This document shows positions 25,575-37,300 of a stretch of 64,000 nt of DNA, piece by piece; positions within the stretch are counted from its first letter, which is position 1; every line of letters begins with the position of its first letter. Both the position numbers and the translations under genes were made by a program. This DNA is from Astropecten irregularis (taxonomy: Eukaryota; Echinodermata; Asteroidea; Paxillosida; Astropectinidae), in the NCBI GenBank assembly GCA_963971285.1, contig OZ020262.1, forward strand, positions 9,492,745 to 9,556,744, in the 5' to 3' direction. The notes beneath the pieces were generated by a model. The model had not been told where the DNA came from. It saw only the letters and a program-made list of their open reading frames with translations, and ran no database searches.

Positions 25575-26869
25575 TCAATCCAGTCGCTCCTTGTAAATTT
25601 TCATGCTTACACGTGTTCTTTACATGGAGCTCGTTAGTGAACATGCAGAAAAACTATTATTTATTTAATACCGTGCACCAGGCTTCAAGGAAAAACCTTG
25701 AGAATAATTAGACACTACCCGCACATGATATCAATGACTGTATTTTATTCTGTCTGAATGAGTTCTAATGAGGAAGAAAAATGAAAAATAATGACAAATT
25801 ACATCCGGGATCCGGCCATACGGTAAAATTATAGGCGCTATTAATCCTGACTGCTTCGGTATTATCTTGGGGGAGAAGTGTTTTGCATTCAGAGAGAAAA
25901 ACGATTTAATTTAGGGTAAACAGAGCAAGCAAGTGATTTTTTTTAAGAATTATGATCGGCGGTTTCATCCCCCAATATACCCAGGTGTTATATCTCGACG
26001 TTCCTTCCAGAATATTCGAGCTGTTAATTGGGCATTTAAGAGGAATCTTCAAATTGCGATAATTTTCCAAGCAGATGGCCCTGGTTATTCACCTCCGTCT
26101 GCCTTAGAAATAACAGATTCCACAACTGAAAATCTGACATTCCGGGAGACGGCTTTCCCCCAGCGGCAAACAGTGGAAACGAGAGCCGTCATTCTGGTGC
26201 AATTTACGGTCTCCCCGTCGCGCTGTGCACGGTGCGTCCTACGAGACCGCGTGATATCGATAGAATATAAACATTCCATTGGTGAAATCAGTGTCTGAGG
26301 AAGACGTAAATTAATACGTGTATTAATGGGGATTATGACCAAGTGACAACGCCCTCTTCTTAGTAATGAGGTCGGTCAGTGACGTCATCTTGTTGCTATG
26401 GGGTGATTTCTCCCTCTTTTCGTTCTATCTTTCTTTTTTTGTTCAAATTTACTTTAAGTTTGTATAACTCATGAAAGAATTAGTTCTCTTGCACATTCCA
26501 CTTTTTACACAATTTAGTACCTTTGTTTTTAAGACTTTGTCTTATTGTAGTGCAGTACTTCTTTGAGGTTTGTATAATACTAATTATGCAACATGTGCTA
26601 CTACTTTTTTACTTCGAAAAGTAAGCCTTCTTCTCTAATAATTCAAAATGGATGATTACATCAGTACAAGTAATAAACAGGCTACAAACTGTACATCAGC
26701 CAAACTAATGACCTGTAAAAGGTATTTAGACTTCGATAAAGATCCTGCTATGATCGAAACGCGTCATCAGGCCCTCCTAACTCCAAGAAAAATTGAAAAT
26801 ATATAAAATTGATAATAGATCATACAAAATGCTGATCGTAGATTAAAAATGTCAGCGGTTGATTAATTA
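25575..26869. other. no gene recognised
   Basis: Open frames overlap on both strands at 25933-26342 without domain or splice support. A copy of the GATCCTGCTATGATCGAAAC motif lies at 26740. Confidence 0.45.
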
Positions 26870-27200
26870 AAGGGCGTATACAACATTGGTAACAAACAAA
26901 AAGAGAAATGTTCACAGATTTACGTATACCTTTCAGATATAAAGATGGTACCGATAGAAACATACTGTTAAAGTATTTTCCGCCTGAAATTGTGTATTTA
27001 TCCAAACACCAAAAACATTTTTGACCTTGGCAAGATCAAAAATCCTGAGTGTTTTATAAGAAAAATCGAGTCAGGTTTTGCTATTTTCTCGGGACTCAGA
27101 TGTCCGATTGAGCTCAATTTTCACAGGCTTATTATTTCATGTACATTCTGGATTAGGCAAAGTGTTAGTGCTGTTCTGTCACCTTTTCCCAACGTTGTAC
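26870..27200. mobile_element. family B variant, 3' to the minus-strand ATP1B gene
   Basis: The left half is family B-like (GTTCACAGATTTACGTATA). The right half differs and has GACTCAGATGTCCGATTGAG and TTTTCACAGG, which recur at 29226-29550 and, inverted, at 58126-58425. It lies within 30 bp of the stop codon at 27230, so it may form part of the 3' UTR. Confidence 0.7.
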
Positions 27201-27229
27201 ATGCCCTTTCACTATAGTAAAATTGCAGT

Positions 27230-30200
27230 TTAGACAGGTGATCGAACCATGATTCTGACTTTCAATCTAGACGGTTCCTCTCTGCTACCAAACAGCCCTG
27301 GTTCAGCCACGTCAGGTATGTTAGCAGCCCTCGCTCTGCACTCCATCCGCACGTCTACATCGTTCGTATTGATGCCAATCTGAGCGGCTACAACTGGCCG
27401 GATGTATCGGGCCTGTTGGGCGGGGTCAGTACCGACCACGTACGGGTAGTGACCAAAGGAAACGCCTTCTGGTGGGTAGATGTTCACGAAGTCTACGTAC
27501 TGTCTGTCCTCCTCGCGCTGTGAAAAAAGAAGAGGTGGACTTCTTAAAGGTACAGTACAGGATAGGTAACATACCTCAACAGAAATGTTCACAGATTTAC
27601 ATATAACTTTCAGGTTATTATGAAGATGGTGCTGATAGAAACATACCGTTAAAAAAATTCCGCTTAAAATTGTGTATTCCAGAAATTTGAAAAATAAAGA
27701 CTGAAAACAGCTTTGATCTGGTGTAAGACCAAAACCATTCTTTATGTTTTATAAGAAATATTGAGTCTATAAAATATTGCATCTTTAAAAAATCTTCCAT
27801 ACAAAGAAACTAAATTTAAAAGTGACTCAGCTATTATATGCGATGGCGTCGTGACTATTCACAAAATAATATTTCTCAATATAGGGCGCCCTCATGCAGC
27901 GAACTGTATCTAGTTATAACCGGCTGAAGAAAAAAAAAAGAGGTCGCTTAACCAGATAGGTATAGACGCTTCGGGACAAATAATGTTGGACCAAAGATGG
28001 CTGATAGTAATACGTGCATAATTATATGCAGCTATTGTCTATACCAGTTCATATTTCGCCATATCTGGTCCAATGTTCTGAACACAATACAGTATACACA
28101 CACAAAGTACTGAGACAACTTGAATAGAACAGCAATGGAGAACAAATTACATACATACCACGTCACACGTGAAGAGAATACGTTCGGTCGTGTAATTGGC
28201 GCTAGCCGGATCCAGATTCGCTTCAGCCAAAATCGCCTCCAACTCACTTTCATCATATTCCTCAGGAAACCAGCCCCAAACCTGACGAAAAAAGGGTAAC
28301 AAAAATCAAAGAATTTTTAATAACAAACTTTAAAAAGGTCCATGTTTAGATCTGAGTTGCAAACCCCCCCCCCCCCCCCCTCCCAGAGACGCCCCTCACA
28401 GAGCACAGCAATGAAACTCGTTCAGTAGATTTAAGTTTATTCAAATTGAGCATGTCCCAGGCAGCCTTTTAATGATTCTAACTCTAAAAAGATTTCAAGG
28501 TCTCATCAAAATAACCACAAGGGAAACTGACTGGGTTAATTTGAAGACATTGAAAAGCGAACAGAGAAAAATTGACTGCAGCAGGATTCCGAACCAGCGA
28601 CCTCCGGAATAAACGGAGGAATTGACTGGAGCGGGATTCGAACCAGTGACTTCATGGATACCGTACCTCCGGTATTCCGGAGGTCGCTGCAGTTCGAATC
28701 CCGCTCCAGTCAATTTCCTCCGTTATACCGGTGGTCGCTGGTTCGAACCCTGCTCTAGTCAATGTTTCTTTGTTCAGTTTTCAATTTCAAGGTCTGTTTG
28801 GTTTTTGTTTTGGCTGAAGTTTTGGCTAAGTTTTACCAACCTCATATAAATCGTTGCCAAAGCCTCCATCCAGACATTCCTCTAAATTTATGCGAAATAG
28901 ACCACAACAAGCCGAAAACATTCTTTGGTTTTTTTTGTTTTTTGGGTTTTTTTTTAAAGGGGGCACCGAGTTTCTCACCCTGTTCAGTCCCAAATACAGA
29001 CACGGTTGTCGCGAGTCGTATCCCCCGGTGAAGTTTCCCACGAGATCGGGAGCACACGGTCCAAGCAAAGCTGGGTCATACCGACAGAACCGCTGTTGGG
29101 GCGGGTCAGCTATGGGAACATTCGGTATATCTGGACAATCCTCGTGCGTTGATTGGTCCATATCAAGAACTTGGGTAAGGGGGAAAAAGACACCACAACA
29201 GTTTGCTAACCATGAAATTTCTGTCTTAAAGGTAGTATCGGACTTCGGTAAGACACAAAAACATAAATGTTCACAGATTTACGTATAATTTCCAGGGTAT
29301 GAAGATGGTGGTGGTAGAAACATACTGTTAAAATATTTCAACCTCAAATGGTGTGTTTATCCAGAAATTAGTCAAACAAAGACAGTTTTGAGATCAAAAC
29401 CATTCTTTATGTTTTATGAGACAAAAACTGAGTCGGGTTTTCGCTATTTTCTCGTGACTCAGATGTCCGATTGAGCTTATATTTTCACAGGTTTATCATG
29501 CCATGTGCATGTTTGATCAGACAAGGTGTGATTGCTATTCTGTGATCTTTACCCGTCATTGGTCTTTAAAAACAAACACTCATTCATAAAGTTCTTCATA
29601 ATTATAGTTAACGTGTTTATAATTGCATGTATTTTTAATGGAGTACAAACTTCGTCATGATTGATTTCCATTATTACATTCCATGACAAAAGGAACTGTG
29701 TCTCATTGTTGTACTACATGAACATGCAGTACTTTACTAAACAAAGAAATCACCAAGAAAATATATTACTTTTGTTATTCAAAGTGTGCAAGTGATGCAA
29801 GAAAATAGTCTTTGTCTGGATTGGCTTTTGTTTTTACCATTGAACACTCTTCTGATAATTTCTTCTTCATATCTCATTCTATCCACGTCTGTACTGTTCC
29901 TTCCATACTCAATGCGTTGTCCATCTGGGTAGGGAACGACGCTCAATCCTATGTAGAAATATTAAGGAAACAAAGGGTATGAAAGGGTAAAATTAACAGA
30001 TAAAGTCAAACTGCCAGTTTATTTAATGTTTAAACTAACAATCAAACAAATTGATTGCTCTATATATTTCAACACGAATGTTCATTGTGACTCTATTTTT
30101 GATGTGGATCTATTGTACCGGATAGCAATGTGATAATTATTTCAAAGTGGGGTAGGCCTATGCCATAATAAGACACTGTCAAGTCTGTAACGAGAAACTC

Positions 30201-32355
30201 AAATAATGGTCATATTAAATGTAAGCAGGAGGTCGTGGGTTCGAATCCCACCTGAGCCAGCATGTGATTTTTTTCACGTGCTCTCACAAGCACTGAGTAT
30301 ACAGTGCTCATCCACGTCGGTGAAGGGCAAGCCTCATTTGCATAAAATAATGGTATTAGTAATTCACTGAGCGACCAACCATGGCGTTCAGTTAACAACA
30401 GAGGGCAGTGTTTACCCGTGCTGATAATACTCTGAGTTTGTACTGAACTTGTTGCCTCAACGTTCTTTGTTGAATTATTTCTTCTTCTAATGTTCTATTC
30501 GTATGTCTTGATATAGCCATGTCTCGATCTTATACAAGCTGACGTTTTTATTCCTCGCTTCCTCTAACAATTATCCCAACACAAGTTTTTGAGTGGCGCC
30601 CTCTTTTGATTAAAATAGACAATGTGGTGGTGCCATTATTTCGTACACTGCCAAATCATCTTTTATTGAAATCTGGGAAGCCGGAAAGCTAATCATGAGG
30701 AAAAGACCGGTGGGGATATCCGAGAGATGTTGTCCATGCCGAATATTTTTTATAACTCTGTGTTCCTTTTAGAAATAAATCGCGCGCCACGTGCCCATGA
30801 GCTAGATGGTTGAAACACCACATCATTTGCTTTTTTAATCAAAAGAGGGCGCCATTCAATAAAAAAAGTGTGTTCGAATTACTGTACAATATTGTTTTAT
30901 TGATTTTAAGAGGAATAGTAAACGTTTATAACCGATAAATGAAATGAAAGAATGTCAATCTTACCCGGCGGAGTAACGAGTGAGTTGTACGTTGGCCGGC
31001 CTGTGGATACCGTTTGATAGAATATAGCAAACATTGCCGCCCAAAATCCAGCCAGGAAGAGGTAGTAAACCAGGTAAAACAGTCCAATTTGCGCTGAGAA
31101 AAATGATTAACATGATACAAATTTAAGCAAAGTATCTTTAATACAGATCAATAACTATAAATTAGTTGGAAGGCATTTTATCAAAAATGTCTTCCAACTG
31201 TTGCTTCTCGACAGCTTCGTGCTAATAAATCTTGCTAAGCGACAGTCTTTACTGCTAAGCAACAATAGGCAATTCGGCCCGTTTTACTTCTAGATAAGGC
31301 CTTTTTACAATGCTAAAGAAAAACTCGATCGCAAGGCTTGCGAGGTTTTTCCTCATGCTTGAGAAATTTCTCAAGGATTCACCAGTGACGTCGGTCACTC
31401 TCAAATATTGGTTACCTTTCACACGATGACACGTTCGTAAGATTTCGCAAGCCTTTTTTCATCATGTAAAAAGGCCTTCATTATATTCAAGGTTATTTCA
31501 ACATTTCCTGATTCTTGACCAGCCGTTATTGCACACTTTTTGAAATCATACACGAGTCAGGAATATATACTGTGGTTCTTTGTTCAATTTCCTGTTGCGT
31601 GAATGGAAAATTACCAGGTTTCGTTTGTACAATTCTGATTCTGATCATAGGGCTACAGACAAATTCTATTTGTATAGCTCTATGATCTGACATCCGTTCT
31701 CTCACACAACCCGGCCACGCCCATCACAGTGGGCACGTGTTAATTGTACTATACCTACGGGCATAATGTTTTGTCCTTTCTCAAACATTACTCTCGTCGA
31801 CCAATCAAAATAATGACTTCAAGATTTCTTTTCTCAAAATGTAGGGAAAGATCTTGTTCTTTGAGAAACAGCTTGCTAAAATGGAAACAAATTTCCAATA
31901 TTTTGAATAGCTCAGAAATTGATAGTAGACATAATGGTAAAACGTTAAGTTTTTATGTCAACAAAATACCAAGTTATACCATAGAAATTGCTCCCGAATA
32001 TTACACTTAGCATTTTCTTTTTTATTACACACAAACCATTATAGTCTATTATTAATATTCATAATGGGGCCAGAAACAAATTGACCGCGAACATCGAGAA
32101 AGGTCAAATTATTGAAATCATTATAAACTTACCCCAACTCTTTCTATTCCTTCCCATCACCTCCCTTTTGTCCGAATTCCACATGAACTTGCGAAACTTG
32201 TGCCATTCAATAACTAAATCTGCGGCCATTTTCCTGCCTCGTTGAACGAGAGATGCTAGTCTACCAGCAGCGGGCTCCTCCGTCTGGTCACCGGGGTGGA
32301 TGGCCATACCGTCCGGTGCAGAGGATGGCCCGGCAGCCTGGTCGTTTACGATCAT
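27230..32355 (-). CDS. ATP1B: Na+/K+-ATPase beta subunit, six exons, 354 aa
   Basis: Type II membrane glycoprotein that chaperones and stabilises the P-type ATPase alpha subunit. Exons on the minus strand: 32355-32133, 31093-30965, 29948-29838, 29169-28979, 28281-28159, 27517-27230. All introns are GT-AG with phases 1,1,1,0,0 and the sum is 355 codons. The first ATG after an upstream TTG is used, with A at -3. Residues 1-74 are cytoplasmic and end in the family signature F54..F57-M-W59-N60 ... M67-G-R-N-RKS-W74. The signal anchor spans about 76-100 (LFYLVYYLFLAGFW). Ectodomain Cys166, 183, 193, 211, 257 and 319 match the family's three disulfides. Sequons are at N135, N200 and N247. The cytoplasmic tail is about 34 residues longer than in the plus-strand gene, with alternative Met at 17 and 43. 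The gene is head to head with the gene at 34396. Family identity is firm; the isoform is not assignable. Confidence 0.93.
27540..27790. mobile_element. family B variant fragment in the last intron of the minus-strand ATP1B gene
   Basis: Shows AACAGAAATGTTCACAGATT, TTATGAAGATGGTGCTGATAG and the CATTCTTTATGTTTTATAAG variant motif; it starts about 23 bp upstream of the last acceptor at 27518. Confidence 0.7.
28503..28786. repeat. head-to-head tRNA-like repeat array in intron 4 of the minus-strand ATP1B gene
   Basis: Four GATTCGAACC/GGTTCGAATC-type T-arms occur in 200 bp, two on each strand, facing each other around 28650, so the whole block can fold as a cruciform. Outer ends are the common TTGAAAAGCGAACAGAG and its inverse. 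Confidence 0.8.
29226..29550. mobile_element. family B variant in intron 3 of the minus-strand ATP1B gene
   Basis: Starts TTAAAGGTAGTATCGGACTT and carries the variant right half GACTCAGATGTCCGATTGAG. It is preceded by a 30-bp piece of family A (GTTTGCTAACCATGAAATTT). Confidence 0.75.
30222..30262 (+). repeat. tRNA T-arm-like fragment in an ATP1B intron
   Basis: AGGTCGTGGGTTCGAATCCC followed by ACCTGAGCC: a T-arm and acceptor end without a matching 5' half. Confidence 0.55.
30594..30855. mobile_element. inverted-repeat element in intron 2 of the minus-strand ATP1B gene
   Basis: TGGCGCCCTCTTTTGATTAA and TTAATCAAAAGAGGGCGCCA are exact inverse ends, 262 bp apart overall. No clear target duplication is seen. 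Confidence 0.85.
31296..31478. mobile_element. palindromic element in intron 1 of the minus-strand ATP1B gene
   Basis: AAGGCCTTTTTACAATG and CATGTAAAAAGGCCTT ends; internal inverse pairs around GCAAGGCTTGCGAGG. Confidence 0.8.
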
Positions 32356-33343
32356 TATTTTATAGACGGTCAAGTCAGTCGGGGAAATTCAAAAGCTCCG
32401 CAGCAACAAAATGTTTGCTCTCGATCGAGTTGATGCACCAAGGGACTAGAATCAGTTCACTGTATCCCCTGCGCTAGCTGAGCTGACTGTTAGTATACTG
32501 CATAATCATGGTTCATTGTATTTGGTGTCACTCTTTCCTGTTTAAAACATTACAATATTAAAGGGATTCTTTGATTCACTCTTTTTTATGACCGAATGAT
32601 CTGATTTTAATAATCTGTTTTGTTCTGTTTGTTTTTTCTCTCTTCAGTGCCACTAAAATAGTAAAAGCTACTCTAGCCAATTAAAAATTTTCATGACATA
32701 ATTCTATAGTAAAACAGTAGTTAATTCGTCGGTTTTGCTCTGGTTTTTTTTTTAAAGGCAACTAGGGGAAAGAAGAATTGGTGAAATTGTCCCTTTAAGT
32801 TGAGCTCTACGTTCAGTTGTTTCAAGGAAGGAAGTTGGTTTCTATATGCACCCAGTTCAGGAAATACACACGGTTCATTTTTGGTATGTGTGCATAGCAG
32901 TGCAAACAAGATAACGGTTTCACTGCTGTAAAACATACTAAAATGCACACTGGTGATATACTGGTGTCCATGGTATTACATCAATCATGATCCTTGCACT
33001 GAACTCCGGGGCGATATATTATGTCCATAGAAGAATTTAGTTTTAAACTTTTACTGGATGGCGGGGAAACTATTTAAAAAACAAACTTTCCTTAAAAAAA
33101 AAAACTAGAAGAATAAAACTGAAGTTCCACGTCAGGGGCGTAGATAATTGGGATGAGGTGGGTGTGGGGATATACCCTCCCCCGAATTTCTTTTTTGTAT
33201 TTCTACATGTATGTATAAATTATATTTGTGCACAAACGTATTATGAACTACGACCTAGCTAGAGAATCTCCCCCTGATCTGAAGACGGCATGTGCATGCC
33301 AATGTTTCTCGTCCATAAACCCAAAATAAACTGTGCACACGCA

Positions 33344-33418
33344 CAATGGGAGACTTTGGAGATACCTGTCTTCAAGTCAACAGCGCACGCGCACGCAATT
33401 GTGAGCAAGTCTCCCATT
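33344..33418. mobile_element. family E MITE, truncated
   Basis: CAATGGGAGACTTTGGAGA at the left, AAGTCTCCCATT at the right; body TCAACAGCGCACGCGCACGC. It lies between the two divergent ATP1B genes. Confidence 0.85.
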
Positions 33419-33484
33419 TTCTACAACTCAACCTAAAAATATTGAATCAATAGACTTGTCTTTTGTTTACTAACATTCGCTGCT

Positions 33485-34000
33485 GGTTGGCATGGGCGGC
33501 CAAAAATGTTGCAAATCTTTACATAAGTTCACGAAAGACGGCGTGACCAAATTCAACATTAACAACTGAAAGTTTCCATAGCTGTAGAAAATACATACCG
33601 TCATTGCTTGTGTTGTTTCTATTACATTCAGCAATATATTTCAATATAATGTTTATGAAACGTTGTGTTCAAATTGTGGTTATTTTTATTCTCGGCTTTG
33701 ATGGCTCTCCATAGTTTCCGCCATATTGTTTGGCACAAATTCAGGCTGTGACGTTGTTGCAAAAGAAAGGTCTTTATACCGATGGCAAGCCATCAAAGCC
33801 GGGCATAAACAATAACCACAATTTGTACACGTTTCAGAAACATTGAAAGGATATTGCTGAATGTAATGGAAACAACATAAGCGCTGATTGTGTGTATTTT
33901 GTACAGCTATGAAAAGTTTTTCTTCAGATGTTGAATTTGGTCGCGCCGTCTGTAGATAAGACGAAATGATTTCAACATGTGGCTGCCCATGGCAACCTCG
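33485..34000. repeat. large inverted repeat (arms about 215 bp) upstream of the plus-strand ATP1B gene
   Basis: The left arm (about 33485-33704) contains GGCGTGACCAAATTCAAC and CGGCTTTGATGGC; the right arm (about 33789-34000) carries their diverged reverse complements, GTTGAATTTGGTCGCGCC and GCCATCAAAGCCG. The spacer is about 84 bp. It is probably an old inverted-repeat transposable element. It lies about 400 bp upstream of the start codon at 34396. A minus-strand open frame of 141 codons (34111-33686) reads through it, but the arm symmetry explains that frame better than coding. Confidence 0.75.
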
Positions 34001-34395
34001 AGCCAATTGTTGGATAATAATAATATTATAATAATGATCATCAATTATCCAACTTGTCTGTAGTAAACTTTGAATATCGCCCTCTATCATCACCATCGTG
34101 CCAGGCGGCAAACTCTACATCCGGGTACTTTACACCGCGCGGTTCACTCGCTGGTAACAAGCGTTACGGGGTACCAGCAAGGCATGCCGTAAAATACAGT
34201 CTTGTACCCAAACGCGTGTAATTATCATAAGCGTGTAATTAAATCGGACGAAAATGGAAATGTTTAAAGGGCGCCCGACTGTTTGGTATGCTAATGCGAT
34301 GTGCGGTCTCTTTTTTTTACCGGTGAAATTCTTCCATCGCTCAATTTCTTTTTTTCCTCGGTCTCTGGATAGCTAACGCGGTACCAACTTCAATC

Positions 34396-37300
34396 ATGGG
34401 CGAAGATCACAAACCAACATTTCTGGAAAATGTCCGCAATAATTGGACAGCATTCCGCCTGTTTCTGTGGAACTCGGAAAGGAGGGAGTTCCTGGGAAGA
34501 AATTCAAAGAGTTGGGGTAAATATTTCACGTTTTTTTCGTAGGTTTTTTGGAGGAGGCATTTCTCCGATGACTGACCTGGCTTGGGTTTTTTTTTACTCG
34601 ATCAATTCGACCGTAGAGGGCTCGTTTGGAGAAACCTTTTTTTGTGGTTTAATTTCAGTTTTTAGTCTTTTAACTTTACATTAAGCATAGGAGGGATAGA
34701 TAAGCAACATTCTTGGTTGAAATTGTGTTCATTTATAGCAAATTTAGGCTTAAATATACCAACCAAATAGACACGAAATAATGTGAGCAAAATGCTAGTT
34801 GCGATGATCGTAACCCTAGGTCTGACATGGGGACAGGGACCTTAGGGTTACGATCATCGCAACTAGCAAAATGCATGCATGCATAAATCGTTCATGTAGA
34901 AAGTGGGTAGGGCTGCATGCCTTTAGACTTCCATGTAAGCTTGTGAAACTTTCCGCCATAGCTTGCTATTTTCTCCAGGTCACACAAACTATCATTTTAA
35001 TCTTAAACGAAACAAGATTTCGAAGAGTTCTGCAGATGATCACCACATTGTCGTTGCTGGTTGTGGTGCTTAGCCTTAGTTGAAGTTCATGAGGAATCGT
35101 GCACATTTTCAATACATCGTAAGAAAGATTTTTGAGTCCCAGATTCACATGTTTTTGTTGTTTTGATTTGGTTCTTCCACCTCAATATATGACTGAATAG
35201 GATCGGCTTCAATAAGTTAACTGTATTTCTTATGGAAAGAGTGGTTGTCATCTGCAAAAATCCTTCCTAAAAAATCAACAAGAAATTCAAACAATTCATA
35301 TGAAATTGTAAAAACTATGTGTACATGTTGCAAGGTGTGATGAGCAGCATTTGTGTGGCTGCACAGATCACCATAGAGGGAGTACTTCGTGTAGCATGGC
35401 CTGAAAAAATTCCCGGGCTCAGCAAAGAAAATCCTACATAGTTGCGCTATATCAGTTTCTCTGACCCCACGGATTAACTCACTCTGACTCCATCTCTCGG
35501 TGGGGAGAGGACAGAAATATGACTGGGAATCACCCTGTTCCTGTCCGGGGAGGCTCGATGGCCTCGCAGGAAGTGAGTCAACATGATGAACCTGTCATAA
35601 TTAACCCCAGGATGAGGGATAGGGTCAGAGTAATTTCTAATGCCTACCTTCCCAGCACCCCCCCCCCCCCCCCCACCCACCCCTTAACTCCACGCTTACT
35701 GCTTTGTAACATGAGGGAAATGGGTTATATTAGGAGCGAGGAAGTCGCCAGTCACTGTACGTTAACCTGTAACCCAGGAGTTGGTGAGAAAAGTCTCAGT
35801 CGTTGCTGGAAATATTTGCCTCGACCTTGTACAGTCACCAAAACGTGGCTTACAACTGCCCTACAAACGACCACTTGTGTCTAACTTGAGTAGTTTGCCT
35901 GGGCTGGATTACACGAAACGTTAAGATTAAAGATGAGTTGTCAACTTGTCAGTATCACCATGGTAATTTGTAGTGTGACATCGCGCTTTGCATGGCAATT
36001 AAGATTTGTTCATAATTTAAGAATGGTGCTTGGTGAAATTCAACCACTGGTCTTACATTTTGAAAACTAGGTCATTTAAAGTTTCAAACTCTTACTTCTC
36101 ACAGGTCACTTTTATAAAAATGCTGAATTTTTCACATCTGCGAATTATGTTATTTTGGGAAACTTCATTGAATAATCATCCTAATTCTCATGTGATTCAC
36201 AACAGGTAATAAATGGATAATATTAGTGAACCCAATTTATGTCTGTTTGAGATGAATGATGGTTAATATTTGCTATATAATGCTGTAAAACTTGATGCAA
36301 TTGAGTTTGACAAGCCAATTTTGGGGTTTCTTATAAACCCCATGTGTGTCCATAAAGTCACATGCAGAATACATGTATGCAGATTACGCTTCCAGCAGTG
36401 ATCAGGATATTTCTACAGGTACCAGTCCCTGACCCTGTGAACTCGCCCACTATTGTGGAATTAAGACACGCTGTAATTGGGCTCCCTGTGTTAAGAGGGT
36501 AAAGTTCAATAGCTCAGTCAATGAATGACAGTCAGTTTAACCTGTGACTGGCCTTTCATTCCTATTAACTGATAAGAATCTGTAATTGCTGCCTTCAAAT
36601 CGAAATGATAATCCGCCTCATCAGAATTATCTCTTTTTGGTTGTGAAGAAATCTTGAAAAGGCTTAATTCTTATTCCGGTTGAAATGAAAACATCCAAAT
36701 GTTCCCCCTCTAAAACAAGTGCCATGTTGAATAGAATGTATTTGGTGGTTTTACACATGTACATGTACCTACTCCAATTACAAATTTGGGCAATAATTTT
36801 GCCCTCTATTTTATCATACACAGATTGATATCCATGTACAAAATACTGACAAATTAAAAACCCATTAGGCCTACTTCTGTTTCAATGGGAGACTTTGGAG
36901 AATTAACAGCGCACGCGCACGCAATTGTGAGCATGTGCGCCTTGCGCCGCCTTGTTTTATACGTGCGTACTCGTGTGCTGTTGACTTGAAGACCAATTCT
37001 CCAAAGTCTCCCATTGATCATTATACCCTCTATTTTATCTTTCCTAGATTCATATCCACGTACAAAATAGTACTGAAAATTAAAAACCCATTTGGCCTAC
37101 TTCTGTTTCAATTTGTTTGAAATATATCATCTATTATTTTTGGATGTATTGAATTTGTATACATTTTGTATTGGAGGTTTCCACCATCAACGTTTAAGTG
37201 TGTAGAGTATTCAGTATTGTGTTGGCCATAACCTACATGGTATAGAAGTTTAACTTTGTCACTACGTACCTGTAAAGTACCCTAGCCTGTTTGTCTTATC

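Larger units (their letters stand above)
32356..34395. promoter_or_regulatory. divergent intergenic region between two ATP1B genes
   Basis: This 2.0-kb interval separates the start codons of two head-to-head beta-subunit genes and should hold both promoters. The part next to the plus-strand gene (34100-34395) is richer in CpG and in pyrimidine runs (for example around 34310-34320 and 34347-34356). An ATGCTAAT motif near 34289 resembles an octamer site. No convincing TATA box is placed. The interval also contains a truncated family E element (33344-33418) and a 0.5-kb inverted repeat (33485-34000). The promoter role is inferred from position. Confidence 0.5.

Noticed and set aside
28854-29288. 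144-codon plus-strand frame
   Set aside because: It is the antisense of ATP1B exon 4 and its intron; the minus strand carries the conserved cysteines and splice sites.
30835-30965. ATP1B pseudogene
   Set aside because: All three units have intact frames and splice sites; no broken beta-subunit exon was found.
33686-34111. 141-codon minus-strand frame
   Set aside because: It lies across the large inverted repeat and shows no domain; the arms explain the open frame.
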